64,000 nt of DNA from Kitasatospora paranensis (GTDB taxonomy: Bacteria > Actinomycetota > Actinomycetes > Streptomycetales > Streptomycetaceae): assembly GCF_039544005.1 (NCBI RefSeq), contig NZ_BAABKV010000001.1, positions 5,890,001 through 5,954,000 on the forward strand. The letters run 5' to 3'. Position numbers and translations under genes: made by a program. Under the pieces are notes generated by a model that was not told where the DNA came from, ran no database searches, and saw only the letters and a list, made by a program, of their open reading frames with translations. Below, one piece after another: positions 26,843 to 34,353 of this stretch. Position 1 is the first letter of the stretch. The number at the start of each line of letters is the position of its first letter.

Positions 26843-27952
26843 GTGAGTGAGACACCCGCGGAGACCCCCGCAGCCCAGCCCGGTCAGCATCCCCGTCAGG
26901 CCGCGGCGCGCCGCGGCGCCGCGTACGACTCCGTGTTCCTCCGCGCCGCCCGCAACGAGCCGGTGCCGTACACCCCGGTGTGGTTCATGCGCCAGGCCGG
27001 CCGTTCGCTGCCGGAGTACAACAAGGTGCGCGCGGGGATCCCGATGCTGGAGTCGTGCATGCGGCCCGAGCTGGTCAAGGAGATCACCCTCCAGCCAGTC
27101 CGCCGGCACAAGGTGGACGCGGCGATCTTCTTCAGCGACATCGTGGTGCCGCTCAAGGCGGTCGGCATCGACGTCGACATCAAGCAGGGCGTCGGCCCGG
27201 TCATCGCCGACCCCGTCCGCACCGCCGCCGACCTCCAGCGGCTGCGCCCGCTGGAGCCGGACGACGTGTCCTACATCACCGAGGCGGTCGGCCTGCTCGT
27301 CGACGAGCTCGGCACCACCCCGCTGATCGGCTTCGCCGGTGCGCCGTTCACCCTGGCCAGCTACCTCGTCGAGGGCGGCCCGTCGAAGTCGTACGAGAAC
27401 ACCAAGGCCATGATGTACGGCGAGCCCGAGCTGTGGGCCGCCCTGGTCGACCGGCTGGCCGATATCAGCGCCGCCTTCCTCAAGGTGCAGATCGAGGCGG
27501 GCGCCTCGGCCGTCCAGCTCTTCGACTCCTGGGCCGGCGCGCTCGCCCCCGACGAGTACCGCCGCTCGGTGCTCCCCGCCAGCACCAAGGTCTTCGACGC
27601 GGTGGCCCCGTACGGCGTGCCCCGGATCCACTTCGGCGTCAACACCGGCGAACTGCTCGGCCTGATGGGCCAGGCCGGCGCCGACATCGTCGGGGTCGAC
27701 TGGCGGGTGCCGCTGAACGTCGCGGCCGACCGGGTCGGCCCCGGCAAGGGCCTGCAGGGCAACCTGGACCCGGCCGTGCTGTACGCGCCGACCCGCGTCG
27801 TGGAGACCAAGGCCCGCGAGGTGCTGCACGCGGCCCAGGCGATCGGCGACAGCGGCCACATCTTCAACCTCGGCCACGGGGTCATGCCGACCATGGACCC
27901 GGACGCGCTGTCCCGCCTGGTCGCCTTCGTGCACGAGGCCAGCGCCCGCTGA
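26843..27952 (+). CDS. hemE: Uroporphyrinogen decarboxylase
   Basis: The 369-residue cytosolic enzyme converts uroporphyrinogen III to coproporphyrinogen III. Conserved elements include PVWFMRQAGR (substrate-binding Arg), FSDIVVPL, FAGAPFTLASYLVEGGPSK, LFDSWAGALAP and FGVNTGELL. The GTG at 26843 leaves a short disordered N-terminus before the PVWFMRQAGR core. It is the first of three haem genes in the next 5 kb (hemE, hemG, hemQ), together the coproporphyrin-dependent route. An AAGATT-like box seven bases upstream suggests a leaderless message. Confidence 0.96.
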   Translation: MSETPAETPAAQPGQHPRQAAARRGAAYDSVFLRAARNEPVPYTPVWFMRQAGRSLPEYNKVRAGIPMLESCMRPELVKEITLQPVRRHKVDAAIFFSDIVVPLKAVGIDVDIKQGVGPVIADPVRTAADLQRLRPLEPDDVSYITEAVGLLVDELGTTPLIGFAGAPFTLASYLVEGGPSKSYENTKAMMYGEPELWAALVDRLADISAAFLKVQIEAGASAVQLFDSWAGALAPDEYRRSVLPASTKVFDAVAPYGVPRIHFGVNTGELLGLMGQAGADIVGVDWRVPLNVAADRVGPGKGLQGNLDPAVLYAPTRVVETKAREVLHAAQAIGDSGHIFNLGHGVMPTMDPDALSRLVAFVHEASAR

Positions 27953-27958
27953 CCCGCC

Positions 27959-27994
27959 GCGCGGCCGGCACCCCCGACGGGGGCGCCGGCCGCG
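27959..27994. terminator. Bidirectional terminator between hemE and the DUF4349 gene
   Basis: GCGCGGCCGGC (27959-27969) pairs with GCCGGCCGCGC (27984-27994), with a smaller CCCCC/GGGGG stem inside; it sits between convergent stops. Confidence 0.65.
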
Positions 27995-28002
27995 CCGCGG
28001 GC

Positions 28003-29046
28003 TCACTCCTCGGCCGCGGGCGGCTGCGGCGCCGGTGCCTCCGCCGGTACGGGCGCCTGGGCCTGGGCCGGCACTCCGGGGTGCGGTCCGGGTGCCGGCC
28101 GGACGGGCGCCTGCCATCCCGGCGCCGGGGCCGGTGCGGTGCGGGGCCGGTCCTGCCTGCGGCGCAGCCACCGCCGGGTCAGCCACGCGCCCGGGACGAG
28201 CACCACCAGGAACGGCGCCAGCGCGGCGAACCCGATCGCCAGCGCCCGCAGGACGGTCACCAGCACGTGCCAGCCGCCGGCGAAGCCGTGGCCGATCGAC
28301 GCCCAGAACCCGCGCGGCCTCGCCTTCGGCGCCGCGGCCGCGGCCGTCCGCTGCAGGTCGACGGTGATCGTCGACAGCGAGGTCTGCGCGGAGAGCTCCT
28401 GCTGCTGCCGCCTGAGCGACTCCAGGTCCGCCTCGCGCCGGGTCAGCTCGCTCTCCAGCGACACCACGTCGGCCAGCGACTTGGCGTCCGCCAGCAGCGC
28501 CCGCACCCGGTCCACCGAGGCCTGCTGGGTCTTCACCCGGCTCTCCACGTCGACGACCTGCTGGGTCAGGTCGTCGGCCTGGCTGGTGCGGGAGAGCACC
28601 GTGCCGAGCGCCGCCAGCTCGTCCAGCGTCCGCTCGTACCCCGCCGACGGGACCCGCAGCACCAGTTCGGCCTTGTACGGGCCGGTGCCGCCGCCCGACT
28701 CGGACTCGCCGCCCACAAAACCGCCGGCGGCCACCGCCAGCTGCCGTGCCCGGGCCGTGACCGCGCCCGGGTCGGCGCTCTCCAGCGCCACCCGGCCGGT
28801 GTACGCGATCGCCCGCCCGGCCGCCGCGTCCGCGCCCGGGGCGGCCGATCCGGCCGGCTTCTCCTGCCCCGACCCGGCGCCCGCCGTGCCCGCCTTGGGC
28901 GGCGCCGCGGCCGGTGCCGCCGCCGCGTCGGCGGCCCGCGCCCCGGAGGAGGAGGAAGCCCCCGACTCCGCCGCCGAGCATCCGCTCAGCAGCAGCACCC
29001 CCGCCAGTGCGCCGCCCGCGAGCGCCCGTCCTCTTCGACCCGTCAT
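28003..29046 (-). CDS. DUF4349 membrane-anchored lipoprotein
   Basis: The 347-residue envelope protein has a signal with lipobox (LAGVLLLSGC), an Ala/Gly/Pro-rich linker, a DUF4349 domain (about 95-250) ending in a predicted coiled coil (SLESELTRREADLESLRRQQQ), one transmembrane helix near 270-300 (LAIGFAALAPFLVVLVPGAWL), and a Pro/Ala-rich cytoplasmic tail. Function of the family is unknown; members are common Gram-positive surface proteins. The ATG at 29046 follows GGGGAGG. Convergent with hemE. Confidence 0.82.
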   Translation of the reverse strand: MTGRRGRALAGGALAGVLLLSGCSAAESGASSSSGARAADAAAAPAAAPPKAGTAGAGSGQEKPAGSAAPGADAAAGRAIAYTGRVALESADPGAVTARARQLAVAAGGFVGGESESGGGTGPYKAELVLRVPSAGYERTLDELAALGTVLSRTSQADDLTQQVVDVESRVKTQQASVDRVRALLADAKSLADVVSLESELTRREADLESLRRQQQELSAQTSLSTITVDLQRTAAAAAPKARPRGFWASIGHGFAGGWHVLVTVLRALAIGFAALAPFLVVLVPGAWLTRRWLRRRQDRPRTAPAPAPGWQAPVRPAPGPHPGVPAQAQAPVPAEAPAPQPPAAEE

Positions 29047-29220
29047 CCCGGTGTCCTCCCCGTCCTGTCCGCCGATCCGGTCGGACCATTGGACGACGGG
29101 AACAGCCGGCGGGATCCCGCCCGACGGTACCGACTCGATCACGGCCCGGACTCGTTCGGATGTACCCGAAACGGCCTGCGGGCAAAGGGTGTTGACGCAG
29201 TGTCGAGGCGATCCGCGGCG

Positions 29221-29544
29221 TCAGTGCCCGGTGGTCTCCGCCCCCACCCAGGCCAGGTAGTCCGGGCTCCCCGCCACCACCGGGACGGCGATCACCTCGG
29301 GCACCTCGTACGGATGCGCCGCCCGCAGGTGGGCCTCCAGCGCGGCGTACCGCTCGCCCGTCGTCTTCAGCACGACCCGCCACTCCTGCGCGGTGTCCAC
29401 CGTGCCGCGCCACCAGTAGACGGAGGTCACCGGCCCCTCCACCTGCGCGCAGGCGGCCAGCCGCGCCGTCACCGCCGAACGGGCCAGCGCGGCCGCGGAG
29501 TCGGCGCTGTCGGTCGTCGTGGACACCGTCAGGAAGTCGGCCAT
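29221..29544 (-). CDS. cutA: CutA1-type divalent-cation tolerance protein
   Basis: The 107-residue small trimeric cytosolic protein has the family core VTSVYWWRGTVDTAQEWRVV, KTTGERYAALEAHLRAAHPYEVPEVIAVPV. CutA1 binds divalent metals in vitro, but its physiological role is unsettled. The start at 29544 gives the normal length; a longer upstream frame is not coding. It diverges from hemG with 86 bases between starts, so the promoters are shared or overlapping. Confidence 0.92.
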   Translation of the reverse strand: MADFLTVSTTTDSADSAAALARSAVTARLAACAQVEGPVTSVYWWRGTVDTAQEWRVVLKTTGERYAALEAHLRAAHPYEVPEVIAVPVVAGSPDYLAWVGAETTGH

Positions 29545-29630
29545 GGCCCCGATCGTAGGCCCGCCCGGACCCCGGCCGCCCGCGGGCCGTCCGGACGGTC
29601 GCCCGCGTAAGGGGTGGCAGACTCGCTGCC

Positions 29631-31037
29631 ATGGCAGATCCTCATGTCGTGGTGGTCGGCGGCGGTATCGCCGGGCTCGCCGCAGCGGTGTTCCTCGCCG
29701 ACGGCCCGCACCGGGTGACGGTGCTGGAGGCGTCCGGGCGGGTCGGCGGGAAGCTGATGGCCGGCGAGGTGGGCGGTGTCCGGGTGGACCTCGGCGCCGA
29801 GTCCGTCCTCGCCCGCCGCCCGGAGGCGGTCGACCTGGCCCGCGCCGTCGGACTGGCCGACGCACTGGAGCCGCCGAGCACCGCCAAGGCCGCGATCTGG
29901 ACGAGGGACGCGCTGCGCCCGATCCCCGGCGGCCAGGTCATGGGCGTCCCCGGCGACCTCGACGCGCTCGCCGCCTCCGGCGTCCTCACCCCGGAGGGCC
30001 TCGACCGGGCCCGGCACGAGCGGTCCGGCCCGCCCGTGGACGCCGACACCACCATCGGCGCGTACGTCGGCTCCCGGCTCGGCCAGGAGGTCGTCGACCG
30101 GCTCGTCGAACCCCTCCTCGGCGGCGTCTACGCCGGGCAGACCTCGGAGATCTCGCTGCGCGCGGCCGTCCCGCAGCTGCTGCCGATCGCCCTGGACGGC
30201 GGCCCGCTGGTCGACGGGGTACGGCGGCTGACCGGACGCGCGCAGGCGGCCGGCCCCGTCTTCCAGGGCATCCGCGGCGGCATCGGCACCCTCCCGGAGG
30301 CGGCCGCGGCGCACCTGCGCCGGGCCGGCGCCGACCTGCGCACCGACAGCCCCGTCGAGGAACTCCGCCGCACCCCGGACGGCTGGCGGGTGGTCGCCGG
30401 CGGCCGGGCGCTGCACGCCGACGCCGTGGTGCTGGCCGTCCCGGCCCCGCAGGCCGCCGCCCTGCTGCGGGCCGACGCCCCGGCCGCCGCCGCCGAACTG
30501 GCGACCGTCGAGTACGCCGGGATGGCGCTGGTCACCATGGCGTTCCACCGCGCGGACCTGGGCGAGCCGCCGCAGGGCTCCGGCTTCCTGGTGCCGCCGG
30601 TGGACGGCCGGTCGATCAAGGCCTCGACGTTCTCCTCCAACAAGTGGGGCTGGCTGGGTGCCGCCGCCCCCGACGCCTTCGTGCTGCGCACCTCGCTCGG
30701 CCGGCACCGTGAGGAGGCGGTGCTCGGCCTGCCGGACGAGGAGCTGGTCGCCCGCTCGCTCGCCGACCTCGGCCGCGCCGTGGGGCTGAGCGCACGGCCG
30801 TACGCCACCGCGGTGACCCGCTGGACGGGCGGCCTGCCGCAGTACCCGGTGGGGCACCTCGACCGGGTGGCCCGGATCCGGCGGTCGGTCGCGGCGGTCG
30901 GTGCCCTCGCCGTGTGCGGCGCGGCGTACGACGGCGTCGGCATCCCCGCGTGCATCGCCGGGGCCCGCCGCGCCGTCAACGAGGTGTTGACCCCGGCGGC
31001 CGGTGCCGCCCCGACGGAAGGGACAATGGGCGCATGA
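29631..31037 (+). CDS. hemG: Coproporphyrinogen III oxidase / protoporphyrinogen oxidase (HemY-type flavoprotein)
   Basis: The 468-residue FAD enzyme oxidises coproporphyrinogen III to coproporphyrin III in the actinobacterial coproporphyrin-dependent pathway (also called cgoX/hemY). The FAD motif VVVGGGIAGLAAAVFL is at the N-terminus, followed by GRVGGKL and DLGAESVLAR; the C-terminus has the second FAD segment with GAAYDGVGIPACIAGARRA. The stop overlaps the hemQ start by four bases (ATGA), so the two are coupled. A CAGACT box seven bases upstream hints at a leaderless transcript. Confidence 0.93.
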   Translation: MADPHVVVVGGGIAGLAAAVFLADGPHRVTVLEASGRVGGKLMAGEVGGVRVDLGAESVLARRPEAVDLARAVGLADALEPPSTAKAAIWTRDALRPIPGGQVMGVPGDLDALAASGVLTPEGLDRARHERSGPPVDADTTIGAYVGSRLGQEVVDRLVEPLLGGVYAGQTSEISLRAAVPQLLPIALDGGPLVDGVRRLTGRAQAAGPVFQGIRGGIGTLPEAAAAHLRRAGADLRTDSPVEELRRTPDGWRVVAGGRALHADAVVLAVPAPQAAALLRADAPAAAAELATVEYAGMALVTMAFHRADLGEPPQGSGFLVPPVDGRSIKASTFSSNKWGWLGAAAPDAFVLRTSLGRHREEAVLGLPDEELVARSLADLGRAVGLSARPYATAVTRWTGGLPQYPVGHLDRVARIRRSVAAVGALAVCGAAYDGVGIPACIAGARRAVNEVLTPAAGAAPTEGTMGA

Positions 31038-31747
31038 CTGAGTCCACTGAACAGCAGCCCGCGAAGAAGAAGGCCCGCGACCTCAACCAGGTCATCCGCT
31101 ACACCATGTGGTCGGTGTTCAAGCTCAAGGGCGAGCTGCCGGAGGACCGCGCCGCCCTCGCGGCCGAGGTGGACGAGCTGTTCGCCCAGCTCGCCGCCAA
31201 GGACGTCACGGTGCGCGGCACCTACGACGTCTCCGGGCTGCGCGCCGACGCGGACGTCATGGTCTGGTGGCACGCCGAGAACTCGGACGACCTCCAGGAG
31301 GCCTACAACCGCTTCCGCCGCACCGCGGCCGGGCGGGCCCTGGAGCCGGTCTGGTCGAACATGGCGCTGCACCGCCCCGCCGAGTTCAACAAGTCGCACA
31401 TCCCGGCGTTCCTGGCCGACGAGCACCCGCGCGACTACGTCTGCGTGTACCCGTTCGTCCGTTCCTACGAGTGGTACCTGCTGCCCGACGAGGAGCGCCG
31501 GGCGATGCTCGCCGAGCACGGCAAAATGGCCCGCGGCTACCCCGACGTCCGGGCCAACACGGTGGCCTCGTTCGCGCTCGGCGACTACGAGTGGCTGCTG
31601 GCCTTCGAGGCGGACGAGCTGCACCGGATCGTGGACCTGATGCGCGACCTGCGCCCGTCCCGGGCCCGGCTGCACGTCCGCGAGGAGGTGCCGTTCTTCA
31701 CCGGCCGCCGCAAGCCGGTCGCCGACCTGCTCGCCGGCCTGGCCTGA
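31034..31747 (+). CDS. hemQ: Coproheme decarboxylase (chlorite-dismutase-like)
   Basis: The 237-residue cytosolic enzyme turns coproheme into haem b by two oxidative decarboxylations, the last step of the coproporphyrin-dependent route. Family features include YTMWSVFKL, the catalytic-Tyr segment YVCVYPFVRSYEWYLL and the proximal-His segment MLAEHGKMARGY. It lacks the signature distal Arg arrangement expected of true chlorite dismutases as far as can be judged by eye. Translationally coupled to hemG by the ATGA overlap. Confidence 0.93.
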   Translation: MTESTEQQPAKKKARDLNQVIRYTMWSVFKLKGELPEDRAALAAEVDELFAQLAAKDVTVRGTYDVSGLRADADVMVWWHAENSDDLQEAYNRFRRTAAGRALEPVWSNMALHRPAEFNKSHIPAFLADEHPRDYVCVYPFVRSYEWYLLPDEERRAMLAEHGKMARGYPDVRANTVASFALGDYEWLLAFEADELHRIVDLMRDLRPSRARLHVREEVPFFTGRRKPVADLLAGLA

Positions 31748-31763
31748 GCACCCGCAGGGCACC

Positions 31764-31798
31764 GGGGTGCGGCCGGCGGGCGCCGCGGGCCGCACCCC
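31764..31798. terminator. Bidirectional terminator after hemQ
   Basis: GGGGTGCGGCC (31764-31774) pairs with GGCCGCACCCC (31788-31798) between convergent genes. Confidence 0.7.
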
Positions 31799-31819
31799 TC
31801 ACGTCCGCGGGACCGTGCG

Positions 31820-32596
31820 TCAGGTCCGCAGGGCCGCCCGCAGCCGCGCGTCCGACAGCGCCGCCGGCCCGGCCATCGCCACTGCGGTGAGCAGCGCCTG
31901 CTCGGCGTCCCCGTGCGCGCCCACCGCCTGCCGCGGCACCCGGGCGGCCCGCAGCACCTCCAGCCCGGCCGGGGCCGCGAACCGGGTGTAGACGTGCACG
32001 TCGACCCGGGCCATCAGCAGGGTGCCGCCGGTCAGGATCAGCGGCAGCGCGAACCACGCCACCGCCGAGCCCGCGTCCGCCGTCCCCGGGGCGCTGACCG
32101 CCAGCGCGGCGCCCAGCAGGGCGAGGCACAGCAGCAGGGACCGCCGCACCTGCTGCACGGCGTGCGCGGTGCTCCGCCGCACCGCCTCCGGGGTGGCCAG
32201 CCCGGCGGTCGCCAGCCGGTCGCCGATCTCCCGGACGACCGGGTGCGCGGCCACGTCGCCGCGCAGGCCCGCGGTGCGGCACTGGCCCTCGGGGCCGATC
32301 GCCTCGATCAGGGCCCGTTCCAGCCGGGTGCGGCCGCGCGGGTCGACCACCGTCGTCCAGCCGGTGTGCGCCAGGTGCAGCCGCCCGCGTCCGGCCATCA
32401 GCACCAGGGCGAGTTCGACCACCCGGTCCGGCCCGCCGGCCAGGTACGCCGTCTCGTACAACCCGATCCCCACCGCCTCGGACGGGCGGGCCGGGCCGAG
32501 TGCGTCGAGCACGTCGGCCCTGGTGGTCAGCCGGACCAGCCGCAGGCAGGACAGGGCCGCGGCCGCGCAGGCAGGGATCAGGAGGAGCACCCACAT
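31820..32596 (-). CDS. TIGR04222-domain membrane protein, tail-less paralogue
   Basis: The 258-residue membrane protein is similar along its length to the N-terminal 280 residues of the next gene: YLAGGPDRVVELALVLM against FLAGGPGRAVDTALVRM, and VVREIGDRLATAGL against AVQQIGDRLADRGL. There is an N-terminal hydrophobic segment (WVLLLIPACAAAALSCL), a soluble domain, then two helices near 140-190. It ends shortly after the shared core and has no cysteine repeat tail. It is the last gene of the DUF692 operon, 89 bases after its paralogue. Function unknown; perhaps a partner or decoy of the tailed protein. Confidence 0.75.
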   Translation of the reverse strand: MWVLLLIPACAAAALSCLRLVRLTTRADVLDALGPARPSEAVGIGLYETAYLAGGPDRVVELALVLMAGRGRLHLAHTGWTTVVDPRGRTRLERALIEAIGPEGQCRTAGLRGDVAAHPVVREIGDRLATAGLATPEAVRRSTAHAVQQVRRSLLLCLALLGAALAVSAPGTADAGSAVAWFALPLILTGGTLLMARVDVHVYTRFAAPAGLEVLRAARVPRQAVGAHGDAEQALLTAVAMAGPAALSDARLRAALRT

Positions 32597-32685
32597 GGGC
32601 TTGTTCTAGCCTTGCCGGAGGCGGCCGGGGAACCGCTGCCCGGCGCGCGATACCGAACTGTGACCGGCCGGGCCGCCCGCGCCCC

Positions 32686-33813
32686 TCAACTCGACCCGCA
32701 GCTGGAGCCGCAACTGGACCCGCAGCTGCTCGACGAGCCGCAGGAGCTCGACGAGGACCCGCACGAGCCGGACGAGGAACCGCAACTGCTCGACGACCCG
32801 CAGCTGCTCGACGACCCGCAGCTGCTCGACGAGCCGCAGGAGTGCGACGAGCCGCAGGAGTGCGAGGAGCCGCAGGAGTGCGAGGAGGAGCCGCAGCTGC
32901 TCGACCCGCCGCCGTCCGACCCGCCGGACCCGCCGGACCCGCACCAGGCCACCGGGCCCGGGTCCGAGCCGGCGGAGGGGAGGTAGGCGGAGCCGAAGGT
33001 CGCCGAGTACCCGCTCGAACCGGCCGCGAGGGCGGCCCGCGCCGACAGGGTCTCCCGCAGGTCCTCGTCCTCCAGGGTGTCCGCGCCGCCCAGCGCCATC
33101 GCGCCGAGCAGCAGCAGCCCGGCCGCACCGCCGGCGATGTACGGGGGCTGCCACGGGCCGCCGTGCCGCATCAGGGCGAGCTGGCGCCGGCCCGCGGGCG
33201 TGATCCGGCCCCTGGCGGGCCGGCTGGCCAGCAGGAGCACCAGGCCGACCGTCAACAGGATCAGGTACGGGAACATCGGCGGGACGACCGAGTCCCGCTC
33301 GTCCAGCGGCCGCGCGGCCCACACGGCCGTCATCACGATCCCGGTCACCAGGGTGGCCAGCAGGACCAGCCCGAGCCAGCGGCGGGCGCGGACCGTCCGC
33401 CGGTGCAGGTCGGGGCGGCGCATCAGGCCGCGGTCGGCCAGCCGGTCGCCGATCTGCTGCACGGCGGGGCTGCGCGCCACCGACCGGCGCAGTTCGTCCA
33501 GGTGGCAGCGGCGGCTGCCGCCCGCGGCCTCGACCACCGCAGCCTCCACCTCGCCCTGCGGCCGGATGTCGGTCACCGTGACCGTGCGGTCCCGGGCGAC
33601 GATCAGCCGGCCCTCCTGCTCCATCCGCACCAGCGCGGTGTCGACCGCGCGCCCCGGGCCGCCGGCCAGGAACGCGGTGTCGAGCAGCGGCAGCCCCCGT
33701 CCGGGGAGCCCCTGCGGGTTCGGCACCCGGATCAGCCGGTTGTGCGCGCGCAGGGCCCGCAGCGCGGTCAGCGCCACCAGCACCGCCAGGATCACGTACT
33801 CAACGGTCCACAT
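32686..33813 (-). CDS. TIGR04222-domain membrane protein with Cys-Gly-Ser-Ser repeat tail
   Basis: The 375-residue protein has an N-terminal hydrophobic segment (VEYVILAVLVALTALRAL), a winged-helix-like soluble TIGR04222 core (about 45-140), two or three transmembrane segments (about 145-250), then an 85-residue tail (291-375) almost only Cys, Gly and Ser with a few His. The tail has 13 cysteines; 12 start a CGSS unit, with 4- to 7-residue spacing. As I recall, TIGR04222 proteins carry low-complexity Cys-rich tails and sit by DUF692 genes. Here the DUF692 oxidase is two genes upstream in the same operon, so the tail is a plausible modification substrate. GGGGGAG precedes the ATG. Function is otherwise unknown. 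Confidence 0.8.
   Translation of the reverse strand: MWTVEYVILAVLVALTALRALRAHNRLIRVPNPQGLPGRGLPLLDTAFLAGGPGRAVDTALVRMEQEGRLIVARDRTVTVTDIRPQGEVEAAVVEAAGGSRRCHLDELRRSVARSPAVQQIGDRLADRGLMRRPDLHRRTVRARRWLGLVLLATLVTGIVMTAVWAARPLDERDSVVPPMFPYLILLTVGLVLLLASRPARGRITPAGRRQLALMRHGGPWQPPYIAGGAAGLLLLGAMALGGADTLEDEDLRETLSARAALAAGSSGYSATFGSAYLPSAGSDPGPVAWCGSGGSGGSDGGGSSSCGSSSHSCGSSHSCGSSHSCGSSSSCGSSSSCGSSSSCGSSSGSCGSSSSSCGSSSSCGSSCGSSCGSS
32689..32943 (-). repeat. Tandem repeats encoding the Cys-Gly-Ser-Ser tail
   Basis: The coding sequence of the tail is made of degenerate 18-base units (for example three near-identical copies at about 32790-32843) plus 21- and 12-base variants. Codon choice varies between copies while the CGSS pattern is kept, suggesting selection on the protein rather than recent slippage alone. 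Confidence 0.8.
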
Positions 33814-33852
33814 CTCTCGTCTCCCCCGATCCGCTCGGTCGTCCGCCTACCG

Positions 33853-34353
33853 CTACCGGCTGCTGCCGGTGCGCGCCCGCTCCGCCTGCTCCACCCGCTC
33901 CGCCCGCACCCGCTCCGCCCGGCCGGCGGCCGCCCGGACGGCCCGCAGCGCCCGTCGGACCGGCTGCACGGGTGCGGGCGACAGCAGGGCCACGAGGTCC
34001 GCCCGCCACGGTGCGGACGGCTCCGCCGCCAGCGCCCAGGCGGCGAACGCCCGGGCGTCCTCCCGGTATCCGCCGCGCTGCGGGCCGAGCCGGGCGTAGC
34101 GGTCGAACAGCGGCCGCCACGCGGCGCCCAGCAGCCGGGCGAGGTCCGGGGCCACCCGGGCCGCGGTGTCCCGCCGTTTGGCGGCCAGTGCCGCGGCCTG
34201 GGCGGCCACCTGCCCGGGGTCGAAGCCCGCGGGCACCTCGCCGCCCGCGACCAGGGCGGCCAGCAGGTCGGCCTGCTGCCGGGCCAGCCGCGCCCGGGCG
34301 ACCGCCAGTTCGGCGTCGTCGCCGCGCAGCAGGTACTCGTCGCGCTCAGACAC
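33853..34353 (-). CDS. Small protein between DUF692 and the Cys-tail gene
   Basis: A 166-residue soluble, Ala/Arg/Leu-rich, mostly helical protein that I do not recognise as a named family. The N-terminal half has a helical hairpin (AVARARLARQQADLLAALVAGGEVPAGFD); the middle ARLLGAAWRPLFDRYARL and YREDARAFAAWAL loosely recalls the helical DUF2063-type partner (BufC) of other DUF692 systems. The C-terminus is Arg/Ala-rich and basic. The GTG start overlaps the DUF692 stop by eight bases, so they are co-translated. By position it could be the recognition or scaffold partner of the oxidase; this is inference. Confidence 0.7.
   Translation of the reverse strand: MSERDEYLLRGDDAELAVARARLARQQADLLAALVAGGEVPAGFDPGQVAAQAAALAAKRRDTAARVAPDLARLLGAAWRPLFDRYARLGPQRGGYREDARAFAAWALAAEPSAPWRADLVALLSPAPVQPVRRALRAVRAAAGRAERVRAERVEQAERARTGSSR

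Noticed and set aside
25736..26846. Plus-strand open frames in the 25.7-26.8 kb gap
   Set aside because: No ribosome site, Arg/Gly/Pro-rich low-complexity product, and overlap with the real DUF3000 gene.
26048..29632. 1194-residue minus-strand frame spanning hemE and the DUF4349 gene
   Set aside because: Only its last part, the DUF3000 C-terminus, is coding; the rest is shadow of hemE.
30914..31033. 40-residue N-terminal extension of hemQ
   Set aside because: It overlaps the hemG coding end; the ATG at 31034 in the ATGA overlap gives the family length.
32689..32943. Possible CRISPR-like array
   Set aside because: Repeats are 12-21 bases, directly adjacent without unique spacers, and in frame with a membrane protein.
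31913..32986. Acidic repetitive plus-strand frame (runs of Glu/Pro/Gln/Leu/Asp)
   Set aside because: It is the reverse complement of the Cys-Gly-Ser-Ser repeat tail and the TIGR04222 gene; the minus-strand reading has domain, ribosome site and operon support.
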